Of a DNA stretch of 5,230 nt, positions 1 to 4,737 are shown one piece after another. This DNA comes from an uncultured Flavobacteriales bacterium (GTDB lineage: Bacteria > Bacteroidota > Bacteroidia > Flavobacteriales > Crocinitomicaceae). The stretch spans positions 1-5,230 of the forward strand of contig CAMLET010000268.1 in the NCBI GenBank assembly GCA_946479125.1, in the 5' to 3' direction. Each line of letters starts with the position of its first letter. Positions within the stretch are counted from its first letter, which is position 1. The translations under genes were made by a program, and so were the position numbers. The notes below the pieces were generated by a model. That model had not been told where the DNA came from and did not search any database. It was given only the letters and a program-made list of their open reading frames with translations.

Positions 1-208
1 AGATGGTTAACACTACTTCGTCAAGAATAGAAAGGTCTTGGCGTTTTAATCGCAAAAAATGTACACTGTGACTTTCAGCGTTTTCGAAGGATTTTCCTGC
101 AACTTTCGATAAAATTGAAATGGCGTCTTTCCCCGACATACGAACCAAAGCAATGGCTCCCATTCCGGGTGCTGTTGACAATGCACAAATGGTTGAATTT
201 ACATTCAT
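1..208 (-). CDS. mnmE: MnmE (TrmE), tRNA modification GTPase, N-terminal fragment (3' end beyond window)
   Basis: MnmE works with MnmG (GidA) to install the carboxymethylaminomethyl group on C5 of wobble uridine-34 in certain tRNAs, in the cytoplasm. Only the first 69 residues are present. They match the start of the family's N-terminal formyl-tetrahydrofolate-binding domain: TICALSTAPGMGAIALVRMSG at about residues 6-26 corresponds to the conserved (D)TI-A-AT-PG-G-I-V-R-SG segment, and LDEVVLTI near residue 62 corresponds to the family's 'DEV(L)V' strand. The GTPase domain and the C-terminal Cys motif lie outside the window. The ATG at 208 is chosen because the family motif starts a few residues after it and an in-frame stop lies upstream (the stop of the barrel gene at 242-244). 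There is no Shine-Dalgarno sequence, but a TAnnTTTG element sits four bases before the ATG. The gene follows the barrel gene after 33 bases. Confidence 0.93.
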   Translation of the reverse strand, partial: MNVNSTICALSTAPGMGAIALVRMSGKDAISILSKVAGKSFENAESHSVHFLRLKRQDLSILDEVVLTI

Positions 209-212
209 TGTG

Positions 213-220
213 CAAAGATA
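213..220 (-). promoter_or_regulatory. Bacteroidota -7 promoter element before mnmE
   Basis: Read on the minus strand this is TATCTTTG, an exact match to the TAnnTTTG consensus of the primary sigma factor in Bacteroidota. It lies in the 33-base gap between the barrel gene stop (242) and the mnmE ATG (208), with only CACA between the element and the ATG. I see no good -33 TTTG at the usual spacing; the nearest is a TTTT about 23 bases upstream. If used, transcription would begin at or very near the start codon, giving a leaderless or almost leaderless mRNA. The assignment rests on the motif alone. Confidence 0.5.
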
Positions 221-241
221 GTTAGAAACCTGATTCTGCTT

Positions 242-748
242 CTAAAACGCCAATTTGATTCCTAATCCCTGATCAAAACCAAAAGAATAGGTGCTGTTTT
301 TGGAGAAATCAACCAAAGGACGGAAATCCATACTCACAGCCAATGGCAATGCCAAAAACTTGTATTCAATACCGACAATTGCATCAAATCCTGCGCTGCG
401 GTGAACTTGCAAGTAGCTGATTGTTCCCGTTCTTAAAGTAGTCCAATTCTGATATTCCTCGTTTTTGGTGTAGTGTGCACCACCACCAAAATAAAGTTGA
501 AATTCTTTTTTCCCAAAAAGCGGAACGTGATACTCATAAAAGGCTGCAGCTGACAATCCATTTTTGTATGGAGCAACCACTACTTCAGCGGCACTTCGTT
601 CTCCAAGAAAGGTTTTTGCTGTGACTCCGCAGGTATATTTTGAAGAACCTGCGCGGGCACCAATGGCAAAACGGTAATATGCATTGTTTTGAGAAAATGC
701 AGAAACTGTTGCGAACAACATGCTGAGGGTGAGGATCAATTCTTTCAT
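242..748 (-). CDS. Exported small outer-membrane beta-barrel-like protein, function unknown
   Basis: This encodes 168 residues that I do not recognise as a named family. Residues 1-19 form a typical signal peptide (MKELILTLSMLFATVSAFS) with predicted cleavage before Gln20. The mature part of about 149 residues alternates polar and hydrophobic or aromatic residues in strand-like blocks separated by short turns: about 24-33, 41-59, 66-76, 83-93, 119-131, 135-145 and 155-168. It ends in Phe (KLAF), as outer-membrane barrels usually do. Size and pattern suggest a small barrel of about eight strands. The mature protein has a single Cys (residue 40). The ATG at 748 is preferred over an in-frame GTG at 778 because it places the signal peptide at the very N-terminus. 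The gene has no terminator before mnmE, 33 bases downstream, so some read-through is likely. Its upstream region holds the repeat and palindrome at 821-862. A soluble periplasmic beta protein is the main alternative. Confidence 0.8.
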   Translation of the reverse strand: MKELILTLSMLFATVSAFSQNNAYYRFAIGARAGSSKYTCGVTAKTFLGERSAAEVVVAPYKNGLSAAAFYEYHVPLFGKKEFQLYFGGGAHYTKNEEYQNWTTLRTGTISYLQVHRSAGFDAIVGIEYKFLALPLAVSMDFRPLVDFSKNSTYSFGFDQGLGIKLAF

Positions 749-820
749 AACGGGTTTTAAGTAGTACACAATAAACACATTATTTTTGAATAGTTACGGC
801 TTTTTGTCGAAAATTTACTG

Positions 821-862
821 GGTTCTGACGAATATTAATCGGTTTTGACTGAATATTCAGTC
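821..862. repeat. Two imperfect tandem repeats, the second containing a perfect 16-base palindrome (candidate operator)
   Basis: Bases 821-840 (GGTTCTGACGAATATTAATC) and 841-862 (GGTTTTGACT followed by GAATATTCAGTC) are imperfect tandem copies. They share GGTTyTGAC, then GAATATT, with one extra T in the second copy. The second copy contains GACTGAATATTCAGTC at 847-862, a perfect 16-base palindrome. The two GAATATT cores begin at 830 and 851, 21 bases apart, about two helical turns, so both would face the same side of the DNA. The site lies 73 bases upstream of the barrel gene ATG (748). A dimeric regulator binding two adjacent sites is the natural reading, but this is inferred from symmetry alone. 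The palindrome is followed on the plus strand by TTTT, yet no plus-strand gene precedes it. Confidence 0.55.
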
Positions 863-908
863 TTTTACTAGCGCTCTATCTCTAAAATATAGTTGCGGAT
901 CTTTAATC

Positions 909-943
909 TTAGTTACTTCAGCGTTCTTTGCGTACTTCGCGGG
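909..943. repeat. Degenerate CTTTGCG-type short repeat segment
   Basis: Three successive imperfect units of 9-10 bases can be read on the plus strand: CTTCAGCGTT (916-925), CTTTGCGTA (926-934) and CTTCGCGGG (935-943), preceded by TTAGTTA. The pattern resembles the short 'CTTTGCG..CTTTGCG' intergenic repeats I associate with several bacterial groups. It lies in non-coding DNA just beyond the terminator at 951-980. Whether it is dispersed in this genome cannot be seen from one copy. Confidence 0.35.
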
Positions 944-950
944 AGAATAC

Positions 951-980
951 AAAAAAGCCCGTCCGGGATTCCGAACGAGC
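951..980 (-). terminator. Rho-independent terminator of the T9SS-sorted protein gene
   Basis: On the minus strand, GCTCGTTCGG and CCGGACGGGC form a 10-base-pair stem (including two G-T wobbles) around a four-base loop (AATC). Six T's at 956-951 follow immediately. It begins 26 bases after the stop codon at 1007 and points the same way as that gene, so it closes the transcription unit and separates it from the barrel gene. Confidence 0.9.
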
Positions 981-1006
981 TCCTTCATTGTTATTGGTTG
1001 TGTATA

Positions 1007-2443
1007 CTAATTCTTTACAAATGGAACTGTAGAAACCCCATTCTGGTGCTGAATTTTAAGAATAAAGCTTCCCTGAGGTAATTCCTGAACAGAAATACTC
1101 TCCGGAAGTGAATTGAACGATCTGATTGTTCGTCCTGCCAAATCAATAATCTCTACATTGGAAATGTTAACCAATCCTTTATTAGTGATAAACAAGGTTT
1201 CTTTTGCTGGGTTTGGATAAACTTCAAAAGTTGCCACTGTTTGTTCATTGATCGATGCGCAGTCATCCACGTTTACAGTGATTGAAGCTGTTGAAGCACA
1301 TCCGTTTTGTCCCGTAACAGTTACTGTGTAAACAGTTGTTACAGCAGGTGTAGCGCTTACGGTTTGTAAGTTCGGATTGTCAACTGAACCACTTGGCGAC
1401 CACGAATACGTTGCTCCGCCGTTTCCTTGTAGGGTAATTGATTCACCTTCACAAATTGTTGGATTGGATGGCAAACTGATAACACTTGCTGATGGAGCAG
1501 TATTAATGGTTAAAGTTGTTGAGGAGTTTGTTCCTGTACTTGATGGATCAGTAGCAACCACGCGAACCAAATAACCTGTTCCAGTTGCTAATCCTGAAGG
1601 AATAGTTGCGTTGATGCTTAAAGATCCTGTTGACGTTGATGTTAAAGAACCGATAGCTGTTGGTGCGGCAAAACTTCCAACATTGTTTGACAATTGAGCG
1701 ATGTATTGGTTTCCGGCATTTACCACACCAGTAGCAGTAAAAGGAACTGTCAAAGCAGCTGAATTGTTTGTACAAAAACTGTTTGAGCCCATTAATCCAG
1801 TTGAGATATTTACAAAGTTTCCTTGATCTCCGGTAATTGAAACTTCATCTACTGCAAAAGCAGGATCGTTTCCTGAACCTCCATTTACCCATCTGAAACG
1901 GAACTTTAGTGATGCCTGATTATTGAAGGCAGGTAAACTGATAGAAGAAGCTGTCCAGGTGGATACACCTGAATATTGACCGTCTGCATCTGTCCAGGTT
2001 CCACCGTTATCCAAACTGTATTCAACAACTCCGTAAGCAGATCCTGAGGCACCATCGCACAGATAAATGAATTCAAGCGTAACATTCGTAAATCCTGTGG
2101 TGTTGATTGACGCTGCTTGCATTGCATTTCTGTTGGATGAAGAACCTGTATCGAAAGATGCGTTACAAATCCCGAATCCGCATGCTTGCGTGTTGTAAAT
2201 GTGAAGATAGCTTGATTGTGGTCCATTGGTTGTTCCAACTGGTTGATCAGGTGTTGGAGCCACAAGGTCGAATCCTGAATTGTCAATATATTCCGTATTG
2301 ACAACCCATTGGTTGTTTCCAGAACCTCCTGAGTTTAATGTCCAGCTCGCTGAACCGCTTTCAAAATTGTCGCTGAAAATGGTAACTTGGGAATAGCATT
2401 GAAAAGACGCCAAAGCGCCCACTAGTAGCAATAGTTTTTTCAT
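1007..2443 (-). CDS. Secreted modular protein with C-terminal T9SS type A sorting domain
   Basis: This encodes 478 residues of a protein exported by Sec and then moved across the outer membrane by the type IX secretion system, to be released or attached at the cell surface. Residues 1-18 are a signal peptide (MKKLLLLVGALASFQCYS), with cleavage predicted before Gln19. Residues 20-206 look like a jelly-roll or MAM-like adhesive domain: an FSDNFESG start, a WTLNSGG segment, and a closing PAFAVDEVSITG strand typical of that fold. Residues 210-314 are an Ig-like beta module of a type common in Bacteroidota (YIAQLSNNVGSF, then TGTGYLVRVVATDP). Residues 317-392 are a second Ig- or PKD-like module with TICEGESITL and TVYTVTVTGQNGC. 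Residues 402-478 are the sorting domain: FEVYPNPAKETLFI, IIDLAGRTI, LPQGSFILKI and terminal VPFVKN. No catalytic domain is visible, so adhesion or binding is more likely than enzymatic activity. The ATG at 2443 is preferred over an in-frame GTG at 2515 because it begins the signal peptide. Confidence 0.9.
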   Translation of the reverse strand: MKKLLLLVGALASFQCYSQVTIFSDNFESGSASWTLNSGGSGNNQWVVNTEYIDNSGFDLVAPTPDQPVGTTNGPQSSYLHIYNTQACGFGICNASFDTGSSSNRNAMQAASINTTGFTNVTLEFIYLCDGASGSAYGVVEYSLDNGGTWTDADGQYSGVSTWTASSISLPAFNNQASLKFRFRWVNGGSGNDPAFAVDEVSITGDQGNFVNISTGLMGSNSFCTNNSAALTVPFTATGVVNAGNQYIAQLSNNVGSFAAPTAIGSLTSTSTGSLSINATIPSGLATGTGYLVRVVATDPSSTGTNSSTTLTINTAPSASVISLPSNPTICEGESITLQGNGGATYSWSPSGSVDNPNLQTVSATPAVTTVYTVTVTGQNGCASTASITVNVDDCASINEQTVATFEVYPNPAKETLFITNKGLVNISNVEIIDLAGRTIRSFNSLPESISVQELPQGSFILKIQHQNGVSTVPFVKN

Positions 2444-2463
2444 AGAAGTAGTGTATTTCGCTG

Positions 2464-2495
2464 ACAATTTAGGAGTTATGCATGTTAACTCCAAA
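2464..2495 (-). promoter_or_regulatory. Candidate promoter of the T9SS-sorted protein gene with an inverted repeat in the spacer
   Basis: On the minus strand, TTTG (2495-2492) is followed after 20 bases by TAAATTGT (2471-2464), an imperfect match to the TTTG-N17-23-TAnnTTTG arrangement of Bacteroidota; the -7 box deviates at its last two positions. The spacer is almost entirely an inverted repeat, GGAGTTA-ACATGCA-TAACTCC (2492-2472), with seven perfect pairs. The symmetry continues outward as AATTT and AAATT, with one unpaired T. Predicted transcription would start about 15-20 bases before the ATG at 2443. The inverted repeat could be an operator. A weak hairpin ending the exporter transcript is less likely because no T-run follows on the minus strand. 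Confidence 0.4.
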
Positions 2496-2541
2496 TTTTT
2501 GGTGACGAAAAACACTCAATCAATAGGCGTGCATAGGGAAC

Positions 2542-3342
2542 TTACAGATCTCTTCGTTTCAGGATCCAATAAGTAAGGAAAAAGAAAATAGTAATATAGA
2601 AACAAGCAAAGAGAATAATGCTCTGCGTATCCATAGCCCATATTTCATGTCCTTTACTGTCTTTGTCCGAAGATATTACTTGTTGAAGAAACGGTCTTGG
2701 AGTGAGATCTGCGAATACCTTCAAAGGAAAAAACTGATAGAACACCTTTAGCTTAAAAGTAATGAGCTGTCCAATAATTGTTTCTACAGGAAAGTACAAT
2801 ATAAAGCTGACAATCGCGATCGCTGGTCGTTTTACAATTAAGGCAAATAGGAATGCAAAACAGAAATACCCGAGTGTTTGTAGAAAGTATAGGACCACCA
2901 AATGTATTCCATTTAACATGTCTGTGATTTCTCCGTAGATTCCACCAAAAATGAGACCCGCAATGAAGGTAAATAAAGTTGCAAGTCCGCTCATAAATAC
3001 AACCACAACAAACTTTCCAAGGATTACTTGTTGTTTGGACATACCATCAATTATGTTTTGTCGCATTGTTTTGTGCTGAATTTCATTACACGTGATGATA
3101 ACAATGATTACACAAAGTAGTATGTTAAAGAAGCTTGCACAATATGTCGTAAATCCCCATATATATGGGAAATCAAAGAGGTTTTTATCCGTAAATAGAG
3201 GCTTTAATCCCGGGTTGTTGTTAAAGAACCAATTCATAAAGAACATCCAGCTCGGTACAATGACGATGTAGGCTGCGAAAAGTATTTTTAATACGTGAAA
3301 CTTTTTAAGTTTAGCGTATTCGATGCCAATAATTGTTCTCAT
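2542..3342 (-). CDS. ABC-2 type transporter permease subunit
   Basis: This encodes 266 residues of an integral inner-membrane protein, the partner of the ATPase encoded just upstream. Six hydrophobic segments can be read at about residues 19-39, 63-84, 109-137, 146-170, 172-194 and 241-262. After the second comes the usual ABC-2 cytoplasmic coupling segment (NEIQHKTMRQNIIDGMSKQQ, then VILGK, about 86-110). A soluble loop of about 45 residues precedes the last membrane segment. The C-terminus (ILKRRDL) is basic, as expected on the cytoplasmic side. Length and topology fit the ABC-2 permease family found with BcrA-like ATPases. Its ATG overlaps the ATPase stop in an ATGA arrangement at 3342-3339, indicating translational coupling. 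Substrate is unknown; candidates in related systems include peptide antibiotics and lipids, but nothing here selects one. No clear terminator follows. Confidence 0.9.
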   Translation of the reverse strand: MRTIIGIEYAKLKKFHVLKILFAAYIVIVPSWMFFMNWFFNNNPGLKPLFTDKNLFDFPYIWGFTTYCASFFNILLCVIIVIITCNEIQHKTMRQNIIDGMSKQQVILGKFVVVVFMSGLATLFTFIAGLIFGGIYGEITDMLNGIHLVVLYFLQTLGYFCFAFLFALIVKRPAIAIVSFILYFPVETIIGQLITFKLKVFYQFFPLKVFADLTPRPFLQQVISSDKDSKGHEIWAMDTQSIILFACFYITIFFFLTYWILKRRDL

Positions 3343-4235
3343 GATACAGTTTCCAGGAATAAGGTTTCAAGACTTTTTTGGTAAGGCTGCAATGTAGATA
3401 GGTAGATTCCTTTTTCTACAAATGCCTTATTTATTGAGCTTCCGTCATAGGCGTCAGTTGCCTCAATAACAAAATGATTGTCGCTGTTTTCAACGGCCTT
3501 GAAATCCAGATTGGATTCTACAATTGAACGTACGGTGCTCATGTCGGCTGCAGCAATAATGTAAGTGTTACGTTGTTTCAAGAATCCATCCAACGGTTCA
3601 TTCGCTAGCAGATTTCCTTCTTTTAAGATGGCGACGTGCGTGCAGATCTTTTCAATTTCATCAAGGATATGTGAAGCAATAATAATGGTCTTACCAGCTT
3701 TTGCAATGTCAATTATCAGTTCCCGCATTTCGATGATTCCTGTCGGATCCAATCCGTTTGTGGGTTCATCAAGCACTAAAACTTCTGGATCAGAGAGCAA
3801 TGCCGCAGCAACTGCCAGGCGTTGCTTCATTCCAAGAGAATAGGAACGGAAAGGTCTTTTACCACGTTCAACCAAATCCACACGTTCAAGAACTTCCTGA
3901 ATACGCTGGTTTGGATTTTCCATTTCTTTAATGGTAGCAACTACTTTCAGATTATCGAAAGCATTGAGGTAGGGATAGAAATTGGGTGTTTCAAGAAGTG
4001 CACCAATGCGTTTTCTGTTTGCAGTGTCGTTTCCGTTTTCAAACCATTCAAAATTGCCTTTCGAGGGATGCAAAATTCCAAGAAGCATAGCTAAAGTGGT
4101 GGTTTTTCCACTTCCATTCGGACCAAGAAGACCGAATACCATTCCGCGCTTTACTTCAAAAGAAACTCCTTTAAGCGCATGAACTGATTTGTATTTCTTC
4201 TCTAGTCCGTTTACTCTGAGTATTGTATCCGACAT
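3339..4235 (-). CDS. ABC transporter ATP-binding subunit, BcrA-like
   Basis: This encodes 298 residues of the cytoplasmic ATPase that powers the ABC-2 permease encoded next to it. Motifs in order: Walker A GPNGSGKT (38-45), Q-loop region IGALLETPNFYP (77-88), signature SYSLGMKQRL (131-140), Walker B VLVLDEPT (152-159) with catalytic Glu157, D-loop GLD (161-163) and switch His189 in ASHIL. The Q-loop glutamine is replaced by Glu82 and the signature is SLGMK rather than LSGGQ. Both are, as far as I know, usual in the bacitracin-exporter-like (BcrA) branch, so the enzyme should be active. About 75 residues after the core form a C-terminal extension, as in that branch. The ATG at 4235 is preferred; an in-frame GTG at 4256 would add seven residues not seen in the usual MSD..LRV..L start. 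The gene follows tadA after 56 bases and may share its transcript. Confidence 0.93.
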   Translation of the reverse strand: MSDTILRVNGLEKKYKSVHALKGVSFEVKRGMVFGLLGPNGSGKTTTLAMLLGILHPSKGNFEWFENGNDTANRKRIGALLETPNFYPYLNAFDNLKVVATIKEMENPNQRIQEVLERVDLVERGKRPFRSYSLGMKQRLAVAAALLSDPEVLVLDEPTNGLDPTGIIEMRELIIDIAKAGKTIIIASHILDEIEKICTHVAILKEGNLLANEPLDGFLKQRNTYIIAAADMSTVRSIVESNLDFKAVENSDNHFVIEATDAYDGSSINKAFVEKGIYLSTLQPYQKSLETLFLETVS

Positions 4236-4291
4236 ATTTTTCAGTGATTTGAGCACTAAAATAGAAATTCAAACGGGATAATGATTTGTCC

Positions 4292-4735
4292 TTATCTTTT
4301 GGTCGCAAAGAAAGAAGTCATCAACTCCGAACATTCCTGTTCCATGGGCCCTTTGGAAACCACTGTTTTTGGATGATAAAGCTCTTGCTGGAAACGTCCG
4401 GCGCCACGTTTTTCATCGCGTGCTGCAAAAATAATTTTGTCTATTTGCGACCAGAATAGTGCTCCTGCACACATTACGCATGGCTCAAGCGTAACATAAA
4501 GCGTGCAGCCTTTCAGGTATTTTCCACCGAGATATTCAGATGCTGCGGTAATGGCTTGCATTTCTGCGTGTGCGGTAACGTCTGTTAAACGTTCTGTAAG
4601 ATTGTGAGCACGTGCAATGATCTGTTGATTGACAACGACAACGGCTCCAACAGGAATTTCGCCTAAATCCCGAGCTTTTACAGCTTCAAGATAGGCTTGT
4701 TTCATAAAGTACTCGTCGTTGTAAGGCGAAATCAT
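4292..4735 (-). CDS. tadA: tRNA-specific adenosine deaminase TadA
   Basis: TadA deaminates adenosine-34 to inosine in the tRNA-Arg(ACG) anticodon, which lets one tRNA read several arginine codons. The protein has 147 residues, a usual length for a compact TadA. Zinc and catalytic residues are intact: HAEM at 56-59 supplies the zinc ligand His56 and the proton-shuttling Glu58, and PCVMCAGAL at 85-93 supplies zinc ligands Cys86 and Cys89. IPVGAVVV (27-34) and ARAHN (41-45) are the conserved substrate-pocket segments, and DEKRGAG at 107-113 matches the family's 'D.K.GA.G' loop. Other members of the deaminase superfamily (guanine or cytosine deaminases) are possible in principle, but the motif set fits TadA best. 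The ATG at 4735 overlaps the upstream cyclase stop as TAATG, so it is probably translated by coupling within the same operon. Confidence 0.93.
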   Translation of the reverse strand: MISPYNDEYFMKQAYLEAVKARDLGEIPVGAVVVVNQQIIARAHNLTERLTDVTAHAEMQAITAASEYLGGKYLKGCTLYVTLEPCVMCAGALFWSQIDKIIFAARDEKRGAGRFQQELYHPKTVVSKGPMEQECSELMTSFFATKR

Positions 4736-4737
4736 TA
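4733..4737 (-). promoter_or_regulatory. TAATG stop/start overlap coupling the cyclase gene to tadA
   Basis: The cyclase stop TAA (4737-4735) shares its last A with the tadA ATG (4735-4733). No separate Shine-Dalgarno sequence is evident before the tadA start (AAAAAAGTACCTCAATAATG), so termination-reinitiation by the same ribosome is the likely route of translation. This ties tadA expression to the cyclase transcript. Confidence 0.7.

Noticed and set aside
847..862. The 847-862 palindrome as a plus-strand terminator (hairpin followed by TTTT)
   Set aside because: There is no plus-strand gene upstream of it, the stem is AT-rich and the T-run is only four bases. An operator fits the context better.
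893..1081. Open plus-strand frame of 62 codons crossing the intergenic region
   Set aside because: It runs through the minus-strand terminator and into the end of the T9SS gene on the opposite strand. The protein looks random, and no family or start signal supports it.
1377..2304. Several open frames on both strands inside the T9SS-sorted protein gene (1377-1574, 1548-1775, 1906-2304, 2107-2301)
   Set aside because: They lie wholly within a well-supported gene, have no recognisable domains, and are explained by its repetitive Ser/Thr/Gly-rich codons.
3156..3169. Perfect 14-base palindrome CCCATATATATGGG
   Set aside because: It lies inside the permease coding sequence, in the codons for Phe-Pro-Tyr-Ile-Trp-Gly, and its symmetry comes from an AT run flanked by Pro and Trp/Gly codons. 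Chance is the simplest explanation.
3339..4235. Loss of function of the ABC ATPase because the Q-loop glutamine is Glu82 and the signature is SLGMK
   Set aside because: These variants are, as far as I know, normal in the BcrA-like branch, and Walker A, Walker B, the catalytic Glu and the switch His are all intact.
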